A stretch of 64,000 bases of DNA from contig CAWAPS010000002.1 in NCBI GenBank assembly GCA_963783945.1, forward strand, positions 124,001-188,000, written 5' to 3'. The notes below the pieces were generated by a model. The model ran no database searches, was not told the origin of the DNA, and saw only the letters and a list, made by a program, of their open reading frames with translations. The translations under genes were made by a program, and so were the position numbers. Shown piece by piece: positions 53,735 through 62,356 of the stretch. The stretch comes from CAWAPS01 sp963783945 (lineage in GTDB: Bacteria > Actinomycetota > Acidimicrobiia > Acidimicrobiales > Palsa-688). The first letter of the stretch is position 1. Every line of letters starts with the position of its first letter.

Positions 53735-54613
53735 TCAGCGCTGCTCGGCCAGCCTGAGCGCCCGATCGGCCAAGCCCGGCGCATCGAGCACGTCGGCGCA
53801 CAGGCCCTCGAAGGCTTCGCTCGGACCGGTCCAGCGCAGCTCCTCCACCGAGCCGATCACCGCTGGTTCGCGGCGCAACGTGGCCAGGTCGCGGAACAGG
53901 TAGGCCAGGTCGCGCTGGGCCCGTAGCGTCGCCGCCAGGGTCCCCGCCCCCCTTATCGGCACCTCCCACTGCCCCACCGCGTCAGGGATGGCCTCGATGT
54001 GGCCGTAGCGTGCCAACACGGCAGCGGCGCTCTTCGCCCCCCATCCGGCCAGGCCGGGAAACCCGTCGGCGCTGTCGCCCACCAAACCGAGGTAGTCCGG
54101 GATCGAGGCCGGCGCGACCCCGAACTTGGCCCGCACCCCGTCCTCGTCGATCACCAGCGACTTGCGCCGGTCCAGCTGGACCACCCTCGTTCCCGAGACG
54201 CATTGACCAAGGTCCTTGTCGGGGGTGCAGATGATCACCTGCGTGACCGAGGGCGCGGCGCTGGCCACGGCGGCGGCGGATGCCAGGGCGTCGTCCGCTT
54301 CGACTTCCACCATGGGCCAGACCACCACCCCCATGGCCTCCAGTGTGTCCTCGAGCAGACCGAACTGGCCGAGGAGCAACGGGTCGACCCCGGCGCTGGT
54401 CTTGTAGCCGGGCCACATCCCGTTCCGAAACGACTCGATGACGTGGTCGGTGGCCACCCCCACGTGGGTCGCTCCTTCCTCCATCAGGCCGAGAACGGAG
54501 AACAGGACGCCGCGTGTCGCTGCCACCTCCCGACCCGCCTTGTTGACATGCGGCGGGGCGCCGAAGAAGTGTCGGAACAGTTCGTAGGTTCCGTCGATGA
54601 GATGGGTGTTCAT
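53735..54613 (-). CDS. 5'-3' exonuclease (PIN/H3TH, FEN-like)
   Basis: 292 residues. The PIN-like nuclease core has acidic metal ligands in HLIDGTYE, VEVEADDALAS and CTPDKDLGQCV; the helix-3-turn-helix DNA-binding part is in PDYLGLVGDSADGFPGLAGWGAKSAAAVL. It is like the free-standing 5'-3' exonuclease relatives of DNA polymerase I, acting in primer removal or repair. ATG 54613 gives the normal start; longer in-frame sequence is rich in Arg/Pro and unlikely. Convergent with aat, divergent from the HAD gene. Confidence 0.9.
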   Translation of the reverse strand: MNTHLIDGTYELFRHFFGAPPHVNKAGREVAATRGVLFSVLGLMEEGATHVGVATDHVIESFRNGMWPGYKTSAGVDPLLLGQFGLLEDTLEAMGVVVWPMVEVEADDALASAAAVASAAPSVTQVIICTPDKDLGQCVSGTRVVQLDRRKSLVIDEDGVRAKFGVAPASIPDYLGLVGDSADGFPGLAGWGAKSAAAVLARYGHIEAIPDAVGQWEVPIRGAGTLAATLRAQRDLAYLFRDLATLRREPAVIGSVEELRWTGPSEAFEGLCADVLDAPGLADRALRLAEQR

Positions 54614-54654
54614 GCCGGCGATCCACTGATTCTTACCACCGTAGGGTGGCGGGT

Positions 54655-55248
54655 GTGACGTGGCTGTTGTGCGACTACGGGGAAGTGCTTTGTGTGGCCC
54701 CTCCTGCGCCCGACCGGGCGGCGCTGGAGGCGGCGGCGGGATGGGACGTCGGGGACGAGAGGGGAGACTTCTGGCCAGCCTACTGGGCTGATCGGGGGGC
54801 CTACGACCGGGTCGACCTGACGGTACAGGAGTACTGGCAGACGGTCCTCGGATATCGACCGGCGCCCAGCCACCTCGACGAGCTAGTGGGCCGCGACGTC
54901 GCGATCTGGCTCCACCCGAACCCCTCGAGCCTAAGTGCCGCCGCCCGGGCGCTCGACCGCGGCCTCGACCTGGCAATTCTCTCCAACGCCCCGATCGAGG
55001 TGGCCGAGGCGATCGACGCGGCCCCGTGGCTGGACCTGTTCTGCCCTCGTGTATTCAGCTGCCAGCTGAGGTCAGTGAAGCCGGAGCCGGCCGTATACGC
55101 CGGCGTGCTCGAAGCGCTGCAGGCGCCGGCCGGCGACGTGGTCTTCTTCGACGACCGGCCGGCGAACGTGGCCGGGGCCCGGGCGGCCGGGATGACCGCC
55201 TACGTGTTCGAGGATCCGGCGCAGCTCGATGCCATCGGCTCAGGCTGA
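54655..55248 (+). CDS. HAD-family hydrolase
   Basis: 197-residue HAD phosphatase. It opens WLLCDYGEVL (motif I with Asp; the second Asp is replaced, reading DYG), motif II is LAILSNAP, and motif IV is VVFFDDRPANVAGARAAGM. It resembles the epoxide-hydrolase-N-like/YihX HAD group. GTG 54655 lies 7 nt after TAGGGT (54642-54647), so I prefer this leaderless start over GTG 54646, which sits in the -10. The stop overlaps that of map by 9 bases, convergently. Confidence 0.85.
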   Translation: MTWLLCDYGEVLCVAPPAPDRAALEAAAGWDVGDERGDFWPAYWADRGAYDRVDLTVQEYWQTVLGYRPAPSHLDELVGRDVAIWLHPNPSSLSAAARALDRGLDLAILSNAPIEVAEAIDAAPWLDLFCPRVFSCQLRSVKPEPAVYAGVLEALQAPAGDVVFFDDRPANVAGARAAGMTAYVFEDPAQLDAIGSG

Positions 55249-56187
55249 CCGGGCGGGCTCCAGGGTGAGGATCTCGACGCCGGAGTCGGTCACCAGCACG
55301 GTGTGCTCGAACTGGGCGGTGCGCTTGCCGTCCGCGGTAACGGCAGTCCAACCGTTGTCCCACATCTTCTCCCGCCACGTCCCAGCCGTGATCATCGGCT
55401 CGATGGTGAAGGTCATCCCGGGTTGCATGATGGTGGACGCCGACTCCGTGTAGAAGTGCGGGATGTTGGGTGGGATGTGGAACTGCTCGCCGATGCCGTG
55501 GCCGACGAACATCCGCACCACTCCGTACTGGTGGGCGGTGGCGTGGATCTCGATCGCCCGGCCGATGTCGGAGATCGGCCGGCCCGGCCGCACCGCCGCG
55601 ATCCCGAGGTCCCGGCACTGCCTGGTGACCTCCACCAACCGGCGGGACTCGGCATCGACGTCGCCCACCAGGAAGGTGGCGCTGCAGTCGCCGTGAACGC
55701 CGCCGATGTAGGCCGTCACGTCGACGTTGACGATGTCGCCGTCTTCGAGCGGCCGGTCGTCGGGGATGCCGTGACAGATGACTTCGTTGACCGAGGTGCA
55801 GATCGCCTTGGGGTAGCCGTGGTAGTTGAGCGTCGACGGCGCGGCGCCCCGCTCGATGTAGGCCCGGTGCGAAATGATGTCCAGGTCCTCTGTGGTGACC
55901 CCCGGAGCCACGGCGGCGCCCGTGACCGCGAGGACCTCTCCCGCCACCCGGCCCGCGACGCGCATACGCGAGATGACATCGGGAGATTTCACCATCGGCT
56001 CGTCCCGCCGGGCCGGCGACCCGGTCAGGTAGTAGTCCGTGGCGGTGATCCCGGCCGGCAGGTCCCGCATCGGGGTGACCAGCCCTGGCAGGACTCGACC
56101 CTCCAGGGCACGATGGCAGCGCTTGTACTTTCGCCCGCTGCCGCACCAGCAGGGATCGTTGGATTTGAGGACGATTCCTGTCTTCAC
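55240..56187 (-). CDS. map: Methionine aminopeptidase, type I with SEC-C zinc motif
   Basis: 315-residue enzyme removing the initiator Met. The N-terminus has the SEC-C zinc motif DPCWCGSGRKYKRCH (ribosome or protein contact). The catalytic domain carries the metal ligands in VNVDVTAYIGGVHGDCSATF, the His in GHGIGEQFH, and Glu in TIEPM and QFEHT. GTG 56187 overlaps the epimerase stop as GTGA, so the two are translated together. Confidence 0.96.
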   Translation of the reverse strand: MKTGIVLKSNDPCWCGSGRKYKRCHRALEGRVLPGLVTPMRDLPAGITATDYYLTGSPARRDEPMVKSPDVISRMRVAGRVAGEVLAVTGAAVAPGVTTEDLDIISHRAYIERGAAPSTLNYHGYPKAICTSVNEVICHGIPDDRPLEDGDIVNVDVTAYIGGVHGDCSATFLVGDVDAESRRLVEVTRQCRDLGIAAVRPGRPISDIGRAIEIHATAHQYGVVRMFVGHGIGEQFHIPPNIPHFYTESASTIMQPGMTFTIEPMITAGTWREKMWDNGWTAVTADGKRTAQFEHTVLVTDSGVEILTLEPARSA

Positions 56188-56585
56188 TCCTGCACCAGCT
56201 CGATGAGTGTCCCGAACGCCGTCTTGGGATGAAGAAAGGCCACGGTCGTGCCGCGAGACCCGGGACGGGGGGCCGCGTCTATGGCCCGGGCCCCGGCGGC
56301 AACGGCCTCCCGCAAGGCTTGGCTGCAATCCTCCACCCGGTAGCCGACGTGGTGGATGCCCTCACCCTTGGCCGTCAGGTACTTGGCCACGGGGGAATCG
56401 TCCCGGATCGGCGTCAGCAGTTGGATGTAGGACTCAGCGACGGCCAAAAGGGCCTCTTCGACCCCATCACGTTCGACGACTTCACGGTGGACGACGGTGG
56501 CGCCGAACGTCGCGTTGTACCAGTCGATCGCCTGGTCGAGGTCGCGCACCGCGATCGCCACGTGGTCCACTTCTGTCAACGCCAT
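56184..56585 (-). CDS. Methylmalonyl-CoA (ethylmalonyl-CoA) epimerase
   Basis: 133-residue glyoxalase-fold enzyme that flips methylmalonyl-CoA stereochemistry; the same kind of enzyme serves ethylmalonyl-CoA. Metal ligands are in VDHVAIAV (His), AVAESYIQLLTP, GIHHVGYRVED (His) and the final Glu in LIELVQE. ATG 56585 is chosen since family members start close to VDHVAIAV; an ATG 45 bases upstream is possible. First gene of a map-containing unit; divergent from the thiolase. Confidence 0.93.
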   Translation of the reverse strand: MALTEVDHVAIAVRDLDQAIDWYNATFGATVVHREVVERDGVEEALLAVAESYIQLLTPIRDDSPVAKYLTAKGEGIHHVGYRVEDCSQALREAVAAGARAIDAAPRPGSRGTTVAFLHPKTAFGTLIELVQE

Positions 56586-56644
56586 CAAGTCAGCGTACCG
56601 CTCGCCCGTAAGATCGATCTCAACAAGCATCAGGAGGAAGGCCC

Positions 56645-57829
56645 ATGCCCGGATCCGTCTTAGTTGCGGGAGCCCGTACCCCTATCGGAAAGCTCTCGGG
56701 CGCGTTCGCCGGCTTCTCGGCAGCCGAGCTCGGCGCCATCGCCATTCGAGCCGCCCTGGAGCGAGCGGGAACGCGCCCCGATGAGGTCGACCAGGTCATC
56801 ATGGGTCAGGTCCTCCTGGCTGGAACCGGTCAGGTCCCGGCCCGCCAGGCCGCCACCGCGGCCGGCATCCCCTTGACCACCCCATCGACGGTGGTCAACA
56901 AGGTCTGCCTGTCCGGACTCAATGCCATCTACCAGGCCGACCAGATGATCTCGGCCGGGGACGCCGACATCGTCGTGGCCGGCGGGATGGAGTCCATGAC
57001 TTCGGCGCCGCATCTGCTTCTCGGAGCCCGTCGCGGTTATCGCATCGGAGACGCCGTCCTGAAGGACGCCCTGATGTACGACGGCCTCGAGGACGCCACT
57101 ACCCACGAATCGATGGGAGCGGACACCGAGAGCTATCTCCCCCGGTTCCCGGCCCTGACACGCGAGCGCCAGGATGCTTTCGCTGCTGAGTCGCATTGGC
57201 GAGCGGCCCGGGCCGCCAAGGACGGAGGCTTTGATCGGGAAATCGTCCCGGTCGAGGTGCCTCAACGCTCCGGTGATCCACTCGTCGTCAACGCCGACGA
57301 GGGCGTCCGGGCCGCCACCACCCTCGAGTCCCTCGCCTCGCTGCGCCCGGCGTTCGCCAAGAACGGATCGATCACCGCAGGCAACGCCTCGCAGATCTCC
57401 GACGGCGCCTCGGCGCTAGTGGTTATGTCGGAAGCGGCGGCGGACCGGCACGGGATCGAGCCCCTCGGGCGGGTCGTCAGCTACGGCATGGTCGCCGGTC
57501 CCGACACCAGCCTTATGACTCAGCCTTCCCGGGCCGCCCTGAAGGCTCTCGGCAAGGCGGGACTGGCGGTCACCGACGTGGATCTGTTCGAGATCAACGA
57601 GGCTTTTGCCGCGGTCGTCCTGGCCTCGATCGATGACCTCGGGCTCTCGGATGACATCGTCAACCCGAACGGGGGCGCGGTCGCCCTCGGCCATCCCATC
57701 GGAGCGTCGGGTAACCGTCTGGCTCTCACCCTCCTGCACGAGCTTCGGAGCCGAGGCGGTGGCGTCGGCGTGGCCGCTCTCTGCGGCGGCGGCGGGCAGG
57801 GTGACGCCCTGGTGGTCCGGGTTTCCTGA
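56645..57829 (+). CDS. Acetyl-CoA C-acetyltransferase (thiolase)
   Basis: 394-residue thiolase condensing two acetyl-CoA or cleaving 3-ketoacyl-CoA. The active Cys88 lies in KVCLSGLNA; His is in GGAVALGHPIGASG, and the second Cys in ALCGGGGQG. NEAFAAV is conserved. ATG 56645 follows GGAGGAAGG. It stands divergent from the epimerase; ketopantoate reductase follows 31 bases on. Confidence 0.96.
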   Translation: MPGSVLVAGARTPIGKLSGAFAGFSAAELGAIAIRAALERAGTRPDEVDQVIMGQVLLAGTGQVPARQAATAAGIPLTTPSTVVNKVCLSGLNAIYQADQMISAGDADIVVAGGMESMTSAPHLLLGARRGYRIGDAVLKDALMYDGLEDATTHESMGADTESYLPRFPALTRERQDAFAAESHWRAARAAKDGGFDREIVPVEVPQRSGDPLVVNADEGVRAATTLESLASLRPAFAKNGSITAGNASQISDGASALVVMSEAAADRHGIEPLGRVVSYGMVAGPDTSLMTQPSRAALKALGKAGLAVTDVDLFEINEAFAAVVLASIDDLGLSDDIVNPNGGAVALGHPIGASGNRLALTLLHELRSRGGGVGVAALCGGGGQGDALVVRVS

Positions 57830-57848
57830 CCGTCCGGGCGGGGCCCGG

Positions 57849-57854
57849 TAGTTT
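57849..57854 (+). promoter_or_regulatory. -10 box of the ketopantoate-reductase gene (leaderless)
   Basis: TAGTTT, 6 nt before GTG 57861. Confidence 0.5.
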
Positions 57855-57860
57855 GACGGG

Positions 57861-58766
57861 GTGCGAGTAGCCGTGGTCGGGGCCGGAGCGATCGGGGCCG
57901 TGGTCGCCGGTTCCGCGGTGGATTCGGGTCACGACGTGACCGTTTGCGTCCGGACTCCGATCGACTCGCTCGTCCTCGAAGCGGAGGGAAGAAGCCGGGA
58001 ACTGCCCGTGGCCATCGCCGCCCGCACCGAGGACGTGGGGCCGGAGGCCGCGGACGTGGTCTTTCTCACCACCAAAGTGACCGACGATGCCGGGGCCGCA
58101 CCCTGGCTGGCCTCGCTGTGCGGCCAGGAGACCATCCTGGCCTCGGTCCAGAACGGCCTGGATCATGAGTCGCGCCTGGCGCCGTTCGTGCCCGCCGGCA
58201 TCGTGGTGCCCGCACTTGCCTACGTGGCGGCCGAGCGGTTGGCGCCCGGCAGGATCCGCTACCTCGCCGGCGACCGCGTGGTCGTGCCGACCCCGGTCGA
58301 GAACCGGCTGAGCGACGTTGTCTCAGGGGGAAGGCTGGTGGTGCGGGGCGTCTCGGACATGCGGACGGCAGCGTGGCGCAAGCTCCTCGGCAACCTGGTC
58401 GCCAACCCCATCACCGCCCTCACGATGCGCCGGATCGGGGTCATGGGGGATCCCGGCATCGCCGACCTGGCCCGCGGCATCCTGCTCGAGGCGCTGCAGG
58501 TCGGGCGGGCCGAGGGCGCCAGGCTGGCCGACGAGGACGTCGAGGCGGTACTCGAGGGGACTGGCCAGTACGGCCCCGAGACCGGGAGCTCGATGCTGTA
58601 CGACCGGCTGGCCGGCCGGCCCATGGAGCACCGGTACCTGACCGGGGAGATCGTCCGGCGAGGCGACGCCCGGGGCATTCCCGTGCCGCTGAACTCAGCG
58701 GTGCTCGCCCTGCTCGAAGCCATCGACCGGGGCCGCCTGATGGGCGACAGCGGCCGGGCGGCCTGA
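57861..58766 (+). CDS. panE: 2-dehydropantoate 2-reductase (ketopantoate reductase)
   Basis: 301-residue NADPH-dependent enzyme that makes pantoate for CoA synthesis. The nucleotide motif is VAVVGAGAIGAVVAG, the substrate Lys lies in AWRKLLGNLVANPITAL, and the C-terminal segment SSMLYDRLAGRPMEHRYLTGEIV is typical. Family paralogues act on other 2-keto acids, so PanE is likely but not certain. GTG start, TAGTTT box 6 nt upstream. A long hairpin follows. Confidence 0.88.
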   Translation: MRVAVVGAGAIGAVVAGSAVDSGHDVTVCVRTPIDSLVLEAEGRSRELPVAIAARTEDVGPEAADVVFLTTKVTDDAGAAPWLASLCGQETILASVQNGLDHESRLAPFVPAGIVVPALAYVAAERLAPGRIRYLAGDRVVVPTPVENRLSDVVSGGRLVVRGVSDMRTAAWRKLLGNLVANPITALTMRRIGVMGDPGIADLARGILLEALQVGRAEGARLADEDVEAVLEGTGQYGPETGSSMLYDRLAGRPMEHRYLTGEIVRRGDARGIPVPLNSAVLALLEAIDRGRLMGDSGRAA

Positions 58767-58792
58767 CCTACAGAACGCGTGGGGTTACATAC

Positions 58793-58833
58793 TTTGTGCG
58801 CTTAACCCGCCAGGAGCGGGCTAAGCGCACAAA
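58793..58833. terminator. Bidirectional terminator between panE and recR
   Basis: 18-bp stem: TTTGTGCGCTTAACCCGC pairs with GCGGGCTAAGCGCACAAA with one mismatch, loop CAGGA. Between convergent genes. Shares its TTTGTGC/GCACAAA ends with the hairpin at 22275-22315. Confidence 0.8.
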
Positions 58834-58884
58834 CTATTGCGTCGTTCCTGGATTCGCCGCCGATTGTCCGACCCCGGATAGATC

Positions 58885-59565
58885 TCAGTCGACCAGCTCC
58901 CGCCGGCCTTCCAGGGCCCGGAGGAGGGTGATCTCGTCGGCGTATTCGAGGTCGCCACCGGCAGGCAACCCGCTCGCCACCTTTGTGACCTTCACCGGCA
59001 GGTCTTTGAGCAGGCTTCCCAGGTACAGCGCGGTGGCGTCGCCTTCGATGTTGGGGTTGGTGCAGAGGATGACCTCTTTGATCCCCTCGGGGTCGAGCCG
59101 GGCGAGCAGCTCCCGGATCCGTAGCTTGTCGGGGCCGATTCCGTCTATGGGGCTTATGGCTCCTTGTAATACGTGATAGCGGCCCCTGTACTCCCTCGTC
59201 TTCTCTACCGCGACAACGTCACGCGGCTCTTCCACCACGCACAAGAGGCTGGTGTCCCGCCGCGGATCCCGGCATATCTCGCATTCCGGCCCCAGGGCGG
59301 CGGCCCCTTGGGCTACCGCGGCCGGCGTTTCGCGATCGGTATAGATGAGCGCTTCGGTGGCGTCGGTCGTGCTTTCGGCGATGTTGAAGCAACGGCGGCA
59401 CCAGGAGACCCGGTCCTTGACCACGCTGATCGTCCGGGCCAGGCGGAGGGCGTCCTCCGGCGAGAGCTTGAGGAGGTGGAAGGCGATTCGCTGGGCCGAC
59501 TTGGGTCCGATCCCTGGAAGGCGCCCAAGTTCGTCGATCAGGTCCTGAACCGCGGGCGAGTACAT
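58885..59565 (-). CDS. recR: Recombination mediator RecR with extended zinc finger
   Basis: 226-residue RecR, which helps load RecA at gaps and stalled forks with RecO. The N-terminal HhH (GRLPGIGPKSAQRIAFHLL), the zinc finger and the C-terminal Toprim domain (LCVVEEPRDV, CTNPNIEGDATA) are in order. The finger Cys pairs are C56/C59 and C95/C98, 35 residues apart instead of the usual 8-10; an insertion of about 26 residues (ESTTDATEALIYTDRETPAA and on) lies between. Third in dnaX-ybaB-recR; 189 bases after ybaB. Confidence 0.95.
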   Translation of the reverse strand: MYSPAVQDLIDELGRLPGIGPKSAQRIAFHLLKLSPEDALRLARTISVVKDRVSWCRRCFNIAESTTDATEALIYTDRETPAAVAQGAAALGPECEICRDPRRDTSLLCVVEEPRDVVAVEKTREYRGRYHVLQGAISPIDGIGPDKLRIRELLARLDPEGIKEVILCTNPNIEGDATALYLGSLLKDLPVKVTKVASGLPAGGDLEYADEITLLRALEGRRELVD

Positions 59566-59754
59566 CCCGAAATGACACTACCTGCCCCAGCGGCCGTGGC
59601 AGGGATTACGGGTCCCGTGCCCCCAGTGACCCTCGCGATTCGTAAGGGCGGAAGGCCCTGACCCGGGCCTATGCCCATCGGGCCCCCCCGCCCGCCCCGC
59701 CGCTCTATCGCCGCCGCCTCCGAGGGCGGTCTCGATTGCTAGGCCGCGTCCCGG

Positions 59755-60102
59755 CTACTGGCCGAACAGTCCCCCGAGATCGCCAAGATCGACGCCTCCT
59801 CCGAGACCGCCGAGGGCGTCGCTGGTCAGAGCACTGGCCTTCTCGACCGCGTCCCGGACGGCCGCCAGGACCAGATCCTGCAGCAGCTCGACATCCTCGG
59901 GGTCCACCACCGAGCGGTCGATCAGGACCTCCTGGAATTCGAGCCCGCCGGTCGCCTTGACCTTGACCGCGCCGCCGCCGGCGCTGCCCTCCACCACCTG
60001 GGCGGCCGCCGCCTGCTGGGCTTCCTGAAGGTTCTGCTGCACCTGGCCGAGCTGCGACAGCAGTGAGCCGAGGTCGACCTGAGGCCCCTCCTCTCCGCTC
60101 AC
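59755..60102 (-). CDS. ybaB: YbaB/EbfC nucleoid-associated protein
   Basis: 115-residue DNA-binding dimer of the nucleoid. Family signature: SQLGQVQQNLQEAQQAAAAQ (helix) followed by GGAVKVKATGGLEFQEVLID and the C-terminal helix DLVLAAVRDAVEKASAL. A glycine-rich tail follows. The start overlaps the dnaX stop as a 4-base coupling, the classical order dnaX-ybaB-recR. Confidence 0.96.
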   Translation of the reverse strand: MSGEEGPQVDLGSLLSQLGQVQQNLQEAQQAAAAQVVEGSAGGGAVKVKATGGLEFQEVLIDRSVVDPEDVELLQDLVLAAVRDAVEKASALTSDALGGLGGGVDLGDLGGLFGQ

Positions 60103-62306
60103 TGGGACACCTCCTCGGCGCCGGGGAACGCCTCCAACAGGCGTTGCTCCGGGGACAATACCGCCGAGGGGGCGTCTTCGAGTTCGTCCAGGTCTATCTG
60201 GCTCGGATCGTCGTCGCCGGCCAGGTCCGGTTCTGCGGGCCGCGGCCGCCCGGCGGACTGGGTGATTGCGGGCCGCGGCCGCCCGGCGGGCGGAGTGACA
60301 GCCGGCCGGGCCGCCATCTGGCCGGGTGACGGTCCGGATCCGGCACGCTCGGCTCCCCTGCCCCCGTCGGGGCCGGGAGCGATCGCATCGGGGCCGGAAC
60401 CGTCGTCCAGAGTGAACTGCAATGGCACGCGCCGGCCGAAGTGGGCGGAAAGGGCGTCCTCGACCTCGGACCGGACCGCCTCGGCCCGGGTCAGCAGTCC
60501 CTTGTCCGGGACGGCGTAGAGAACCGATCCCTCGCCAACGCCGATGAACCGACCAGAGGCCACGAAGACCTTGACCCCGGGACGGAGGGACGGAAGGACC
60601 CGGTCTCCCCAGGCGAGCGTCAGCTCTTCGCGGGAGGGCAGGGATGCGGTCTCCGCCGCCGCCGGCGGCGGCGTGGCCTCGAGCGAGGGTGGCGCCGCCG
60701 GTCCTCCGGCGGAGGCCCCCGGAGACAGCGCGCCGGAGCCAACATGAGGGGAGGCGGCGGGGAGGCCGCCGGCAGACGGCCCCGGGGCTCCAGAGTCAGC
60801 CCGGGTCGCAGGCAGCCCCGGGGCACCAGACTCAGCCCGGGTCGCAGGCAGGCCCGGCGCAGCAGACTCAGCCCGGGTCGCAGGCAGCCCCGGCGCACCA
60901 GACTCAGCCCGGGTCGCAGGCGGCCCCGGGACAGGAGGCGCCGCCGGGTCGGGCCGGCCACCGCCTGCTCCCGCCGGCCTGTCGCCCGGTGGGCCCGCCA
61001 TACGGGCCGCCGCGCCGGGAATCTCCCGGGCCCCGCCTGACCCCGGGAGCGGAGGCGGAGGTCCCACACCCGGTCGCGCCGACGCCGCCGGATCGGCCGG
61101 GCGATCCCCGGGGGTCGCGGCCGGCCTGGCCCCCGGCCGGCCCGGTCTGCGGGGCGCGTCCGGGTCCCCCGAGGCGCCACCCGGCTTCTGGCCCGCCGCC
61201 CGTTCCAGGCGCTCGATCCGCTCGAGCAGTGCGGCCGGGCTGTGGTCGAGGTCGGGCGCGGACAGACGGACCAGCGTGACCTCGAGCGTGGTGCGCGGGT
61301 CCGGGGCTTCGCGCATGTCGACCAGGGCCTGCCCGATGGCCTCCATCGCCCGGACTATCGCCGCCGGGCCGAGCTCAGTGGCCCGGGCCGCCGCTTCCTT
61401 GGCCGCGCTTTCGGTGAGCATCACCAACGACGGGGCGCGGGTCGCCAGGAAGCCGTTGCGCAAGTACTCGAGGATGTCCTGACCGAGCCGGCGAGGATCG
61501 AGCCCCCGATTGCTCGCCTCGGCCACATGAACGAGAACCCGGCCGGCGTCGTGCTCGGCCAGGGCGTCGACGACGTCTGTCACTGCCGAGTCGCCGGCCT
61601 CCACTCCCCCCAACGCCGCGACCTGGTCCATGGCGGAGAGGGCGTCGCGAGCCGAACCCCGACCTCGCCGCACCACCTCGTCGATGGCATCGGGGGACAG
61701 CCCAAGGGCCGCTCTGTCGTTGACCTCGGCCAGCAGCGACGACAGCACCTCAGAGCCGAGCAACCGGAACTCGTAGTGCTGAGTCCGGCTCCGGATGGTG
61801 GGCAGCACCTTGTGGGGATCAGTGGTCGCCAGGACGAAGATGACGTGGCCTGGCGGCTCCTCCAGCGTCTTGAGCAGAGCGCTTGACGCGTCAGCCGTTA
61901 GCTGATGGACCTCGTCGATGATGTAGACCTTCCACAGTCCGGGGGTCCCGAGGGCGACCCGGCTGAGCAGATCGCGGACGTCCTCGATCTTGCGGTTCGA
62001 AGCGGCGTCCAGCTCCTGAACGTCGAGGGAGGCTCCCTGCCGGATCGCCTCACACGACGAGCAGGAGCCATCGGGTTCACCGTCCTGCGGATGCTCACAG
62101 TTGAGAGCCATGGCCAGGATGCGGGCCGTGCTGGTCTTGCCCGTGCCGCGAGGACCGCTGAACAGGTAGGCGTGAGCCACCTTCCCGTCCCGAACGGCAG
62201 AGGCCAGGGCACGCGTCACGTGCTCCTGGCCCAGAACGTCGGAGAACCGCTGAGGCCGGAACCGGCGGTACAGAGCCTGGTATCGCGAGGCAGACTGGTC
62301 AGCCAC
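60099..62306 (-). CDS. dnaX: DNA polymerase III gamma/tau subunit
   Basis: 735-residue clamp-loader subunit. The AAA+ domain has Walker A in FSGPRGTGKTST, zinc Cys in CEHPQDGEPDGSCSSC, Walker B in VYIIDEVHQL and the SRC-type LATTDPHKVLPTIRSR. Domain III follows (about 220-360). Residues about 375-560 are a low-complexity Pro/Ala/Gly linker with a 12-residue repeat, then a C-terminal tau-like domain. GTG start at 62306 is 6 nt after TAGGCT, so the message is leaderless. No frameshift site for gamma is evident. Confidence 0.97.
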   Translation of the reverse strand: MADQSASRYQALYRRFRPQRFSDVLGQEHVTRALASAVRDGKVAHAYLFSGPRGTGKTSTARILAMALNCEHPQDGEPDGSCSSCEAIRQGASLDVQELDAASNRKIEDVRDLLSRVALGTPGLWKVYIIDEVHQLTADASSALLKTLEEPPGHVIFVLATTDPHKVLPTIRSRTQHYEFRLLGSEVLSSLLAEVNDRAALGLSPDAIDEVVRRGRGSARDALSAMDQVAALGGVEAGDSAVTDVVDALAEHDAGRVLVHVAEASNRGLDPRRLGQDILEYLRNGFLATRAPSLVMLTESAAKEAAARATELGPAAIVRAMEAIGQALVDMREAPDPRTTLEVTLVRLSAPDLDHSPAALLERIERLERAAGQKPGGASGDPDAPRRPGRPGARPAATPGDRPADPAASARPGVGPPPPLPGSGGAREIPGAAARMAGPPGDRPAGAGGGRPDPAAPPVPGPPATRAESGAPGLPATRAESAAPGLPATRAESGAPGLPATRADSGAPGPSAGGLPAASPHVGSGALSPGASAGGPAAPPSLEATPPPAAAETASLPSREELTLAWGDRVLPSLRPGVKVFVASGRFIGVGEGSVLYAVPDKGLLTRAEAVRSEVEDALSAHFGRRVPLQFTLDDGSGPDAIAPGPDGGRGAERAGSGPSPGQMAARPAVTPPAGRPRPAITQSAGRPRPAEPDLAGDDDPSQIDLDELEDAPSAVLSPEQRLLEAFPGAEEVSQ
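60791..60934. repeat. 36-bp tandem repeat in the dnaX linker
   Basis: Four copies of a 36-bp unit (60791, 60827, 60863, 60899), two almost identical. On the minus strand they encode the 12-residue repeat PGLPATRAESGA. Confidence 0.9.
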
Positions 62307-62312
62307 GCGGCC

Positions 62313-62318
62313 AGCCTA
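62313..62318 (-). promoter_or_regulatory. -10 box of dnaX (leaderless)
   Basis: TAGGCT on the minus strand, 6 nt before GTG 62306. Confidence 0.55.
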
Positions 62319-62356
62319 GGCCCTGGCTGCGACGTCCCGAATCGGCCGGCCCCTGC

